DNA of 64,000 nt from Bacillota bacterium. GTDB taxonomy: Bacteria > Bacillota > Clostridia > Christensenellales > SZUA-584. The notes under the pieces were generated by a model. That model made no database searches. It saw only the letters and a list, made by a program, of their open reading frames with translations, and was not told where the DNA came from. Position 1 is the stretch's first letter, and every line of letters starts with the position of its first letter. Location of the stretch: NCBI GenBank assembly GCA_023410595.1, contig JAEYPO010000017.1, positions 14,486-78,485 of the forward strand. Reading direction: 5' to 3'. A program made the translations under genes and the position numbers. This document shows, one piece after another, positions 1 to 8,031 of this stretch.

Positions 1-1
1 G

Positions 2-580
2 TTCGCACAGAAGATACAGTATTGCGGCGGAGGAAGTATGATCCATCTTGGTATACACCCCATCGGTTTGATGCTCTCGCTTAAAAACAACGAGTGGACG
101 GAGCTTTGCGCCATGACGTCGGGCGGGGGAGAGAACAATCTTGTGCACCGATCTATGGAAGGCGAGGACTGGGCTGCCGTTTCCATGAAGTTCAGCGACG
201 GCACAGCGGCGCTTCTTGAAGGCAACTATGTTACAACGGGCGGCATGGAAGACGTGATCGACATATATGGCACTGAAGGTTGCCTGCACATCGATCTTAC
301 GTTTACAAGCGCTATAAAATGCTATAGCATTCCCGGGCTTGACTATACGGTGGAGAAGGCGGAGATAACGACGGGATGGTCGCGCCCGGCGGTAGATGAG
401 AAGTTCAACCTGGGGTATGTAAAAGAAATAGAATATTTCGTTGAATGCTGCGGCAAAGGCATAGACGCTGACACCGGTATGCGCGGGAAAGACGGCCTTG
501 AGGCTCTGCGCGTGATAGACTGCATATACCGCTCCGCGCGGGAAGGCAGAACGATAAAGAACTTGGGTTTTGGGAGATGA
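2..580 (+). CDS. Gfo/Idh/MocA family oxidoreductase, C-terminal part (5' end outside window)
   Basis: The reading frame is open from base 2, so this is the C-terminal ~190 residues of a longer protein (family usually 330-400 aa); an internal ATG at 38 is not the start. The fragment begins with a glycine-rich segment followed by MIHLGIHPIGL, which is the conserved GGG...D/H-GxHPID region at the entry of the C-terminal alpha/beta domain of Gfo/Idh/MocA dehydrogenases; the HxxGxHP histidine normally lies near the sugar. The rest matches the substrate domain (AALLEGNYVTTGGMEDVIDIYGTEG, shortened here in mind, then a terminal helix ending KNLGFGR). Such enzymes oxidise or reduce sugars, inositols or sugar derivatives with NAD(P). 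Its stop overlaps the ribosome binding site of the next gene, so the two are probably cotranscribed. Substrate unknown. Confidence 0.85.
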   Translation, partial: FAQKIQYCGGGSMIHLGIHPIGLMLSLKNNEWTELCAMTSGGGENNLVHRSMEGEDWAAVSMKFSDGTAALLEGNYVTTGGMEDVIDIYGTEGCLHIDLTFTSAIKCYSIPGLDYTVEKAEITTGWSRPAVDEKFNLGYVKEIEYFVECCGKGIDADTGMRGKDGLEALRVIDCIYRSAREGRTIKNLGFGR

Positions 581-584
581 CGGC

Positions 585-3215
585 ATGGCAAAAGAAATAA
601 TAATACCGGTAGAGGTTGGCGGCGTAACGTTTAAAAATCCGTTTTACGTTGCGTCCGGACCGACGACGAAGTCGGTAAAGCAACTGAAGAGGATAGAGGA
701 AACAGGCTGGGCGGCGGCGAGCATCAAGCTCACTATAGACCCGACACCGTACGTAAACAGGAAGCCGCGCTACGCGATATTCGAAGACCGCAACGCGTTG
801 TGCTTCACTGCGGAAAAACGGCTCGAATTCGAGCAGGGCCTGAGGCTCGTGGAAGACGCTAAGAAAGTGTTGACCGACCTTCTGCTGTTCGCGAATATAA
901 CGTATGCGGGCGACAGGGGATACGAGGGCTGGGTCAATATGGCCAAAAAGTTCGAAGAGGCGGGCGCGGATATCATTGAGCTCAATATGTGCTGCCCAAA
1001 TATGTCGTACAACATGGAATTAACGTCGGGCAACGACAGCGCGTCCAAGGTTCAGACTGGGGCGAGCCTCGGGCAGCAGGGCGAAGTCGTTTCGCAGATA
1101 GTAAGCGAGATCAAGAAGGCGATAAGCATACCGTTGTTCGTAAAGCTGACGCCCGAGGGAGGGCGCATAGCTAAAGTCGCGCATACGCTTTACAGCGCGG
1201 GCGCAGACGCCGTAGGCGGTACGGCAAACCGTCTCGGTATACCGCCTATCGACCTTGACAATCCGGGCAAGGCGGTATATCACCTGCAGGAAGAGATAAG
1301 CATGTCGTGCCATTGCGGCGCATGGCTGAAGCCTCTCGCGCAGCGCGACACGTACGAGATAAGAAAAGTAAACGGCCCAAAGCCGCGCATAATGGCGGCA
1401 GGCGGCATCAGGAATTACAAGGACGCGGTCGAGATGATTATGTGCGGCGCAGACCTGCTCGGCGTGTGCGCGGAAACGCTGATCAGCGGATATGATATTG
1501 TGCAGCCGATGATCGCGGGACTCAAGGACTGGATGGATGAGCACGGCTATAAAACAACGAGCGAGTTCCGTGACGCCATAGTTTCCGAAGTGAAAACCGC
1601 CCCCGAGCTCACGCTGTACGGCGGATACGCGCATATTAAAGACCCGTACCTTGCGGCTCCGTGCAAAGACGCGTGCCCGCATCATGTTCCCGCACAGGCG
1701 TATGTGCGCAAAGTAGCAAAGAGGGATTTCAAACGGGCATACGAGCTCATAACGGGCAAAGACCCGCTGCAGCAAACATGCGGCTATGTATGCAGCCATC
1801 CCTGCGAAGACGCGTGCACACGCGGCGCAGGGGGAAACCCGATACGCATACGCGATATCAAGCGGTTTGTGCTTGAATACGGCAAGAACCAGGGCTGGAA
1901 GCCGGATATACATATTGAACCCGCGAACGGCCATCGGGTTGCGGTAGTGGGCTCGGGCCCGGCGGGTATATCGAACGCTTTCTATCTCGCTCAAGCGGGA
2001 TATGGCGTAACGGTATTCGAACGGGAGGCTCAGGCGGGCGGCATGTTGCGCTACGCTCTGCCTTCGTTCCGAATGGCAAAAGAGATGATAGACGACGAGA
2101 TGGGAAGGCTTGCGGACATGGGCGTTAAAGTCGTGACGGGCAAAGCGCTCGGCAGGGATTTCTCGATTGAGTCGCTGAAAGAAGACGGTTTCGAAGCCGT
2201 GTTCTTAGGGATCGGCGCCCAGCAAGGGCGCGCTGTCGGGTTCAAGGGAGAAGAGGGCGCAATAAGCGCGGTCGATTTCTTAAAGCGCATAAGCGAAGGT
2301 GAAAGGCCGAACGTCGGCGACACGGTCGTCGTTCTCGGAGGAGGCTTTACCGCTGTGGATTCCGCGCGTACGGCAAAAAGGCTGGGCGCAAAGAACGTAT
2401 ACATAGCGTACAGGCGCACGAAAGACGAGATGCCCGCAACGGCGGAAGAGATCGCCGATGCGGAAGCGGAAGGCATCCGCATCATGTACCTTGTATCTCC
2501 CGTGGGGATAGAATCTGAAAACGGCAAGGTCACTGGCATAAGGATGTGCAACCAGGTGCTCGGCGGCGAGGATGCTTCAAAGAGAAGAAAGCCGGAAGCA
2601 GTGGCTTGTACGGAATTTATGCTTCAGTGTGATACGGTCATTGCGGCGATAGGACAGCAGACGGAAGTAATTGAGGGCATTTCTTACGACCGTTATGCGA
2701 TTAAAGTAAACGGTGAAACGCTTGAAGTCATGGACGGCGTATTCGCGGGCGGCGACGCCGTGGAGGTAAAGACGATAATCGCTGCGGTAGCGGCAGGCAA
2801 AAAGGCGGCGGTCTCTATGGATCAATACCTGCGCGGCGGGCAGGCATATCTTGAGTACAGGCCGAAGGGAAACGTTGTCGACAAGGAAGAGGTGCTTAAG
2901 CGCACGGGATACTTCAAGGACGAAGAGAGATATTCGCTCGATGCCGTTTCTGGCGACGAAAGGATCGACAGCTTTGACAGGTATACGCGCACGATGACAG
3001 AGGAGGAGGCTGTGGCCGACGCCGGGCGCTGCCTAAACTGCGGCTGCGGCGAAGGCTGCCAGCTATGCAAAACGATCTGCACCGATTTCGCGCCGTTCAT
3101 CCGTGAAGCGGATACGATGGAGATAGACCGGAAGGAATGCGTAGCGTGCGGCATGTGCTTTAACCGCTGCCCAAATAAGAATATCGAGATGGTCAACCTG
3201 GGCGAAAAGGTTTAA
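585..3215 (+). CDS. Dihydropyrimidine dehydrogenase-like flavo-iron-sulfur protein with permuted domains (PreA-like + GltD-like + ferredoxin)
   Basis: 876 aa. Residues ~1-340 form a class I dihydroorotate/dihydropyrimidine dehydrogenase-like FMN barrel (ELNMCCPN at ~132-139, PLFVKLTP, RIMAAGGI). Residues ~360-415 are a GltD-type cysteine domain (CKDAC at 360, CGYVCSHPCEDACTRG near 399). An FAD GxGxxG (VAVVGSGPAG, ~452) and an NAD(P)H GxGxxG (VVVLGGGFTAVDSA, ~581) follow. The end holds a cysteine cluster from 816 and a CxxCxxCxxxCP ferredoxin motif from 852. Eukaryotic DPD has the order GltD, barrel, ferredoxin; here barrel and GltD halves are swapped. Aligning GASLGQQGE (159-167) to the DPD active loop puts Leu162 where the catalytic Cys is expected. 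The ATG at 585 is preferred over a TTG at 570 because GGGAG at 572-576 lies 8 nt upstream. Substrate not assigned; an electron-bifurcating or sugar-linked role is possible. Confidence 0.8.
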   Translation: MAKEIIIPVEVGGVTFKNPFYVASGPTTKSVKQLKRIEETGWAAASIKLTIDPTPYVNRKPRYAIFEDRNALCFTAEKRLEFEQGLRLVEDAKKVLTDLLLFANITYAGDRGYEGWVNMAKKFEEAGADIIELNMCCPNMSYNMELTSGNDSASKVQTGASLGQQGEVVSQIVSEIKKAISIPLFVKLTPEGGRIAKVAHTLYSAGADAVGGTANRLGIPPIDLDNPGKAVYHLQEEISMSCHCGAWLKPLAQRDTYEIRKVNGPKPRIMAAGGIRNYKDAVEMIMCGADLLGVCAETLISGYDIVQPMIAGLKDWMDEHGYKTTSEFRDAIVSEVKTAPELTLYGGYAHIKDPYLAAPCKDACPHHVPAQAYVRKVAKRDFKRAYELITGKDPLQQTCGYVCSHPCEDACTRGAGGNPIRIRDIKRFVLEYGKNQGWKPDIHIEPANGHRVAVVGSGPAGISNAFYLAQAGYGVTVFEREAQAGGMLRYALPSFRMAKEMIDDEMGRLADMGVKVVTGKALGRDFSIESLKEDGFEAVFLGIGAQQGRAVGFKGEEGAISAVDFLKRISEGERPNVGDTVVVLGGGFTAVDSARTAKRLGAKNVYIAYRRTKDEMPATAEEIADAEAEGIRIMYLVSPVGIESENGKVTGIRMCNQVLGGEDASKRRKPEAVACTEFMLQCDTVIAAIGQQTEVIEGISYDRYAIKVNGETLEVMDGVFAGGDAVEVKTIIAAVAAGKKAAVSMDQYLRGGQAYLEYRPKGNVVDKEEVLKRTGYFKDEERYSLDAVSGDERIDSFDRYTRTMTEEEAVADAGRCLNCGCGEGCQLCKTICTDFAPFIREADTMEIDRKECVACGMCFNRCPNKNIEMVNLGEKV

Positions 3216-3249
3216 ACCGCTGTCAAAAAAACGAAAAGAGGCGTAAAGA

Positions 3250-4065
3250 TTGGAAGTAAGCTTTGATATTACGGGCAAGGCAGCCGTTATCACAGGCGCG
3301 GGCGGCATTATCTGCGGCGTGATGGCGAAGGAGTTTGCAAAGAAGGGCGCGCGCGTGGCGCTGCTCGACTTGTTCCCTGAAAAGGCGCAGATGATCGTGG
3401 ACGAGATCAACGCTGAGGGCGGCGACGCGATCGCAGTCAAGGCGGATGTGCTCAGCCGCGAGAGCTTGATGGAGGCGCGCCGGACCGTGCTGGATCGGTA
3501 CGGTCATATCGATATCCTTATCAACGGCGCGGGCGGCAACAAGAAAGCGGCGACGACCAGCGCGGAAAACCCGTTCTTTACGATGGATATCGACGCGCTC
3601 AAATGGGTGTTCGACCTTAACGTTATGGGTGCGGTGCTGACCACGCAGGTGTTCGGCGAGCCGATGGCGCAGCAGGGCTTTGGCAACGTGATCAATATCG
3701 CGTCCATGGCGTCGGTGCTGCCGCTGACCAATACGGTCGCATATTCCGGCGCAAAGTGCGCGGTGGCGAATTTCACGCAGTGGATGGCGACGCATTTCAA
3801 TCTAAACTACAGCGCGAACATCCGCGTCAACGCAATCGCTCCGGGGTTCCTGCTCACCGAGCAGAACCGCTTCCTCATGCAGCAGGAGGACGGCACGCCC
3901 ACTGAGCGCGGGCAGAAGGTGCTTGCCAAGACCCCCATGGGCCGGTACGGAGAGCCGGAGGAGATGGTGGGCGCAGTCATCTGGCTCTGCTCCGAGGCGG
4001 CGTCGTTCGTCAACGGCGCAGTTATCCCCATCGACGGCGGCTTCTCGGCATACTGGGGCATATAA
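3250..4065 (+). CDS. SDR family oxidoreductase, D-mannonate/fructuronate-type
   Basis: 271 aa, TTG start with AGAGGCG a few bases upstream. It is a classical short-chain dehydrogenase: cofactor loop TGAGGIICG at 15-23 (one residue longer than the usual TGxxxGIG, as in the SDR version of D-mannonate/fructuronate reductase), NGAGG, catalytic Ser152 in NIASMAS, and Tyr165-x3-Lys169 in AYSGAK. The C-terminus GAVIPIDGGFSAYWGI is typical. I infer an NAD(P)-dependent reduction or oxidation of a hexuronate or keto-sugar acid that feeds the KDG/KDPG genes just downstream. It lies 34 bp after the flavoprotein gene. From this gene on, isoleucine is mostly ATC rather than ATA, unlike the gene before it. 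Exact substrate is an inference from neighbours. Confidence 0.85.
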   Translation: MEVSFDITGKAAVITGAGGIICGVMAKEFAKKGARVALLDLFPEKAQMIVDEINAEGGDAIAVKADVLSRESLMEARRTVLDRYGHIDILINGAGGNKKAATTSAENPFFTMDIDALKWVFDLNVMGAVLTTQVFGEPMAQQGFGNVINIASMASVLPLTNTVAYSGAKCAVANFTQWMATHFNLNYSANIRVNAIAPGFLLTEQNRFLMQQEDGTPTERGQKVLAKTPMGRYGEPEEMVGAVIWLCSEAASFVNGAVIPIDGGFSAYWGI

Positions 4066-4107
4066 CCTAAGGATGCCGGATCATATAGAGAAAAGAGGTA
4101 TTATCGT

Positions 4108-5160
4108 ATGGCATATATCAGAGTCGAAGATCTGAAGTCGTTTTGCCGGGACGCGCTAGTCCGGGAAGGCATGAAGAAAGAGTACGCGGACATTGTCGCG
4201 GAGGTTCTGGCCGAGACCGACGCCTATGGGACGCATTCCCACGGCACGAAGAACCTGCACAACTACATCAAAAAATTCCGCGCGGGCGGCATTGATATCA
4301 AGGGCGAACCGCAGATCGTAGCAGACGGCATAAGCTTTGCGGTCATTGACGCGCATAAAACGCTGGGCATGATCCCCTCCGTAAAGGCGATGGAGCTTGC
4401 CTGCGACAAGGCGGAAAAGACGGGTATCGCGCTCGTTACCGTCAGAAACAGCTGCCACTTTGGCGCCGCCGGATATTATGCGAACATTGCGGCAAAGCGC
4501 GGCTTCATCGGGCTTTCGATGAGTAATGTCGATCCGAACATGACGGTGCCCGGCGCAAAGGGCATGCTCCTGGGTAATAATCCTTTTTCCTACGCGGCTC
4601 CCGCGGTGAAGACGGAGAGCGTGTTCCTCGACATCGCCATGAGCAATGTCGCGTCGCTCAAGGTCGTGCAGGCGCGCAAGGACGGCAAGCAGATACCGGA
4701 CACGTGGATCGTCGACAAAGACGGCCTGCCCACCACGGACCCCAGCCATTATCCCGAGGAGGGCGCAATGCAGCCCATGGCGGCGCACAAGGGCTATGGC
4801 CTTGCGGTCATGGTCGACGTGCTGACGGGCATCCTGTCGGGCGGCTGCACGAGCATGGGCGGCGATATTGTCTCCTGGTGCTTCCAGATGGAGAATCCCA
4901 ACAACGTGAGCCATACGTTCATCGCGATCAACCCAAAGCTGTTTGCAGGGGAAGTCGCGGAGCGCATAGAGGACATGGCGGAAACGCTGCGCAGCGCGCC
5001 CAAGGCCAAGGGCGTGGAGCGCATCTATACGCCGGGTGAGATCGAGTGGGGCAAGCACGCGGCCGCGGCCAGGAACGGTATCAGCCTGCCCGCCGACGTG
5101 GAAAGTTCATTGAGGGGCCTTGCGGAAGAGCTGGGCAAAGCGCTTCCGACGTTTGCATAA
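4108..5160 (+). CDS. Ldh-family (malate/L-lactate/2,3-diketogulonate reductase-type) oxidoreductase
   Basis: 350 aa, ATG start with AGAGGT upstream. The protein shows the hallmarks of the L-sulfolactate/malate/ureidoglycolate dehydrogenase superfamily, which does not use a Rossmann GxGxxG: SHGTKNLHNYIKKF near the N-terminus, VRNSCHFGAAGYYA with the conserved His, and the NAD-binding GNNPFSYAAP segment followed by AMSNVASLKV and HKGYGLAVMVD. Members reduce 2-keto acids or oxidise 2-hydroxy acids; in sugar-acid clusters they act on diketo-gulonate or related compounds. Position between an SDR and a KDPG aldolase suggests it handles a keto-aldonate. It is 42 bp after the SDR and 16 bp before the aldolase, so one operon is likely. 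Confidence 0.87.
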   Translation: MAYIRVEDLKSFCRDALVREGMKKEYADIVAEVLAETDAYGTHSHGTKNLHNYIKKFRAGGIDIKGEPQIVADGISFAVIDAHKTLGMIPSVKAMELACDKAEKTGIALVTVRNSCHFGAAGYYANIAAKRGFIGLSMSNVDPNMTVPGAKGMLLGNNPFSYAAPAVKTESVFLDIAMSNVASLKVVQARKDGKQIPDTWIVDKDGLPTTDPSHYPEEGAMQPMAAHKGYGLAVMVDVLTGILSGGCTSMGGDIVSWCFQMENPNNVSHTFIAINPKLFAGEVAERIEDMAETLRSAPKAKGVERIYTPGEIEWGKHAAAARNGISLPADVESSLRGLAEELGKALPTFA

Positions 5161-5176
5161 GATGGAGGACAAGAAC

Positions 5177-6133
5177 ATGACAGTATTGGAAAGGTTATCG
5201 AACGCGGGCGTCGTGCCCGTCGTCGTCATCGAGGATGTCAAGGACGCCGTCCCGGCCGCAGAAGCGATGCTGCGAGGCGGTATAGACGTCATGGAGATCA
5301 CGCTGCGCACAGCCGCGGGGCTCTCCGCGATCCGCGCGGTAGCGAAGAGCTGCCCCGCTATGCTCGTCGGCGCGGGTACTGTGCTTACGCTGGAGCAGTG
5401 CAAGCAGGCGGTGGAAGCGGGCGCGAGATTCATCGTGTCGCCGGGCTTCAACCGCGCGATGGTGGCGTGGTGTGTGGAAAACGGAATCGCCGTGACGCCC
5501 GGCTGCGTCACGCCCACCGAGATCATGGAAGCGATGGAGTTTGGCGTCAAGGTGATCAAGTTCTTCCCCGCAAACGTCTATGGCGGCCTAAACGCCATGA
5601 AGGCGCTATCGGGGCCGTTCGGTGACATAAAGTTCATCCCGACGGGCGGCGTAGACGCACAGAATCTCAAGGAGTATCTCGGCGCGCCGTATGTGCACGC
5701 GGTCGGCGGAAGCTGGCTCTGCGCTAAGAAGGATATTGCGGACGGCAATTTTGACAAGATCGAAGCGCTCTGCGCGGAAGCGAAGGCGGTCGCGCTCGGC
5801 TTCGAGCTGATTCACGTGGGCCTGAACCTGCCCGACGCGGAGGCGTCCATGCGCGTGGCCGAACAGTTCGGCAGGGCGTTCGGATTTGCCGTCAAGCCGG
5901 GCAACAGCAGCAACTTCGCGGGAGGCGGCATCGAAGTGATGAAATCCGTATACCTCGGCGACAACGGCCATATCGCGGTCAAGACGAGCAACATGGAGCG
6001 CGCGATCGCACACCTTAAGACGAAGGGCTTCGAGGTGGATATGAGCACCGCGAAGTATAGCGGCGAGCAGCTGACCGCGATCTATCTGGCCGACAGTTTC
6101 GGCGGGTTTGCCGTGCATCTTTTAAAGAAGTGA
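5177..6133 (+). CDS. eda: 2-dehydro-3-deoxy-6-phosphogluconate (KDPG)/4-hydroxy-2-oxoglutarate aldolase with C-terminal VOC-like domain
   Basis: 318 aa. Residues ~1-210 are a class I KDPG aldolase: MEITLRTAAG, VGAGTVLT, FIVSPGFN, and the Schiff-base lysine in GVKVIKFFPA, then FIPTGGV. It splits KDPG to pyruvate and glyceraldehyde 3-phosphate. Residues ~215-318 are extra compared with the ~210 aa E. coli enzyme and look like a glyoxalase/VOC domain (ELIHVGLNLPD, NGHIAVKTSNMERAI, FGGFAVHLLKK). The start at 5177 is chosen because GGAGG at 5164-5168 is 8 nt upstream; the longer frame from 5120 would overlap the previous gene by ~40 nt. It sits directly before the KDG kinase (17 bp gap). The role of the added domain is unknown. 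Confidence 0.9.
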   Translation: MTVLERLSNAGVVPVVVIEDVKDAVPAAEAMLRGGIDVMEITLRTAAGLSAIRAVAKSCPAMLVGAGTVLTLEQCKQAVEAGARFIVSPGFNRAMVAWCVENGIAVTPGCVTPTEIMEAMEFGVKVIKFFPANVYGGLNAMKALSGPFGDIKFIPTGGVDAQNLKEYLGAPYVHAVGGSWLCAKKDIADGNFDKIEALCAEAKAVALGFELIHVGLNLPDAEASMRVAEQFGRAFGFAVKPGNSSNFAGGGIEVMKSVYLGDNGHIAVKTSNMERAIAHLKTKGFEVDMSTAKYSGEQLTAIYLADSFGGFAVHLLKK

Positions 6134-6149
6134 CCGGGAGGACAGCAAT

Positions 6150-7178
6150 ATGCGAATCATGACTTTTGGTGAAATAATGATCCGGCTGAAGGCGCTCGGC
6201 GTGGAGCGGTTTTTCCAGACGCCTTCCCTTGAGGCGACCTTTGGCGGCGGCGAGGCGAACGTGGCAGTGTCGCTGGCCAACTTCGGCATGGACGCGGCGT
6301 ATGTGACCGTGCTGCCCAAAAACGTGCTCGGCGATGAGTGCATCCGCGAGCTGCACAAATTCGGAGTGGATACGGGTAACATCGTGCGCGGTGAAGGCCG
6401 CATGGGTATCTATTTCCTCGAAGCGGGCGCGAACCAGCTGCCCAGCAAGGTCGTCTACGACCGCGCGTATTCCGCTATAGCCCTTGCCAAACCCGGCGAT
6501 ATCGACTGGGACAGCGTGCTGACCGACGTCGACTGGTTCCACATCACGGGCATCACGCCCGCAATCTCGGAGAGCGCGATGGCACTCTCGCTCGAAAGCG
6601 TCAAAGCGGCCAAGGCGAAGGGCATCACGGTGTCGTGCGACTTAAACTACCGCAAGAACCTCTGGAAGTATGGCAAGACTGCCGCAGAGGTCATGCGCGA
6701 GCTCGCCAAATACGTTGACGTAGCGATCGCCAACGAGGAAGACGTGCAGAAATCCTTAGGTATCAAGGCAGAGGGTGTGGCCGTGGAGAGCGGCTCGCTG
6801 AACCGCGAAAACTACCGCGCGCTCTCCGACAAAGTGCTCGCCGAATATCCGAACATGCAGATGATCGCCATTACGCTGCGTGAAAGCAAGAGTGCCGACA
6901 GCAATGGCTGGGCGGCATGCCTGAATGATCGCGAACAGTTCATCGTGAGCAGAAGCTACGAGATCAGCGATATCGTGGACCGTGTGGGCGGCGGCGATTC
7001 GTTCGCGGGCGGCCTGATTTACGGCCTTAATACCTGCGAGTCCCATAAGGATGCGTTGGAATTCGCCGTGGCGGCAAGCTGCCTCAAGCACTCCATCAGC
7101 GGCGACTTCAACCGCGTGGGCGTGGACGATGTAGTCAAGCTCATGGGCGGCGACGGCACGGGCCGCGTGCAGAGATAG
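6150..7178 (+). CDS. kdgK: 2-keto-3-deoxygluconate (KDG) kinase, PfkB family
   Basis: 342 aa PfkB/ribokinase-type sugar kinase. Visible marks are the start MTFGEIMIRL, the GGGEANVAVSLANFG sugar-binding signature near residues 31-45, and the phosphotransfer motif VGGGDSFAGG with catalytic Asp283. It phosphorylates KDG to KDPG, the substrate of the aldolase encoded just upstream, so the two steps are adjacent. The kinase activity is family knowledge; the assignment to KDG rests on the sequence type and on the neighbouring aldolase. GGGAGG at about 6136-6141 precedes the ATG. A strong terminator begins 9 bp after its stop, marking the end of the operon. Confidence 0.88.
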   Translation: MRIMTFGEIMIRLKALGVERFFQTPSLEATFGGGEANVAVSLANFGMDAAYVTVLPKNVLGDECIRELHKFGVDTGNIVRGEGRMGIYFLEAGANQLPSKVVYDRAYSAIALAKPGDIDWDSVLTDVDWFHITGITPAISESAMALSLESVKAAKAKGITVSCDLNYRKNLWKYGKTAAEVMRELAKYVDVAIANEEDVQKSLGIKAEGVAVESGSLNRENYRALSDKVLAEYPNMQMIAITLRESKSADSNGWAACLNDREQFIVSRSYEISDIVDRVGGGDSFAGGLIYGLNTCESHKDALEFAVAASCLKHSISGDFNRVGVDDVVKLMGGDGTGRVQR

Positions 7179-7186
7179 TACGGAAG

Positions 7187-7224
7187 CTGCGCGCATCCTC
7201 CGGGGTGCGCGCAGTTTCTTTTTT
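7187..7224 (+). terminator. Rho-independent terminator after kdgK
   Basis: CTGCGCGCATCC (7187-7198) pairs with GGGTGCGCGCAG ending at 7213, with one G-U pair and a short loop, followed by a T-rich run to 7224. It closes the sugar-acid operon and separates it from the exporter gene. Confidence 0.85.
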
Positions 7225-7287
7225 GGGGTGTGTGCAGCCACCATTACAACGACAGCTCATTGGGCTGACGTCGGACAGCAGGTCTTC

Positions 7288-8031
7288 ATGGTTTGGTATT
7301 ATATCATCGTATTTTTCATGATCGCGATTGAGGCGGTCGTGGGATTCGGGTCGACTTCGATCGGCATCCCGATATTGTCCCTGTCGATTGGCACGGAAGC
7401 ATCCGTCGCGCTGCTGAGTGCGTCGGGGCTGATATTGTGTTTTCTCGTGCTGCCGACCCAGCTGAGGAAGGTGCGCGTCCGGGAGTATCTGACGATCATC
7501 GCGTGCATCGTGCCGATCATGCCCTTGGGGTACCTGCTTTACGGAACGCTGCGTAGCTATGAAGGAATCTTAAAGTTGATCATGGGCGTCGTGATCGCCT
7601 TTGTGAGCGTGCACGCAATCTATTGGCGCATCATCCGAAAGAGGGAGAAAGAGACCTCCCGTGTGGGCATGTACGTAGCACTGGGCGTCGGCGCGGTCGT
7701 GCAGGCTATGTTTTCCACGGGCGGCGCGCTGATCAACGTCTATTCCATCAGCAAAATCAAGGACAAGAGCGAATTCCGCGCGACGATGGTCGCGGTCTGG
7801 ATCACCACGAATATCATTTCCACCATCTACCGCGTGTTTGTGCTGCATATGTATACCCAAATGATCTGCATGAGCATACTGTATGCGCTCCCGCTGATCG
7901 TGGTCGCGTTCCTGATCGGCAACAGGCTGCACAAGATGGTTTCCAACGGCAAATTCGCAGACTTCGTTTATATCATCCAGCTCGCAAGCGGCCTGCTCTC
8001 CGTCGCCGCAGGCGTCGGCGCGCTGATTTGA
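7288..8031 (+). CDS. TauE/SafE family anion exporter/permease
   Basis: 247 aa, about eight hydrophobic segments, starting MVWYYIIVFFMIAIEAVVGFG. The GFGSTSIGIP region near the N-terminus and the mirrored FSTGGALINVY in the second half are typical of the internally repeated TauE/SafE (DUF81) family, which moves sulfonates, sulfite or other organic anions across the membrane. A GTG at 7228 would give 20 more residues but these are poorly membrane-like and follow directly on the terminator, so ATG 7288 is preferred; AGCAGG upstream is a weak ribosome site. Codon use (ATC-rich) matches the sugar-acid block, so it probably travelled with it. Substrate unknown. Confidence 0.8.
   Translation: MVWYYIIVFFMIAIEAVVGFGSTSIGIPILSLSIGTEASVALLSASGLILCFLVLPTQLRKVRVREYLTIIACIVPIMPLGYLLYGTLRSYEGILKLIMGVVIAFVSVHAIYWRIIRKREKETSRVGMYVALGVGAVVQAMFSTGGALINVYSISKIKDKSEFRATMVAVWITTNIISTIYRVFVLHMYTQMICMSILYALPLIVVAFLIGNRLHKMVSNGKFADFVYIIQLASGLLSVAAGVGALI

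Noticed and set aside
1020..1994. 324-codon open frame on the minus strand
   Set aside because: It lies fully inside the flavoprotein gene on the other strand, is Arg/Ala/His-rich and has no family features. It is a by-product of the codon bias.
4156..5058. 300-codon minus-strand frame opposite the Ldh-family gene
   Set aside because: Same reason: the plus-strand protein has clear Ldh-family motifs, the opposite frame has none.
3250..8031. Sulfo-Entner-Doudoroff pathway, suggested by SDR, KDPG-type aldolase and TauE exporter
   Set aside because: A KDG kinase is present, which the sulfo pathway does not need, and no sulfogluconate dehydratase, lactonase or sulfolactaldehyde dehydrogenase is seen in the window. 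Uronate/gluconate use is simpler.
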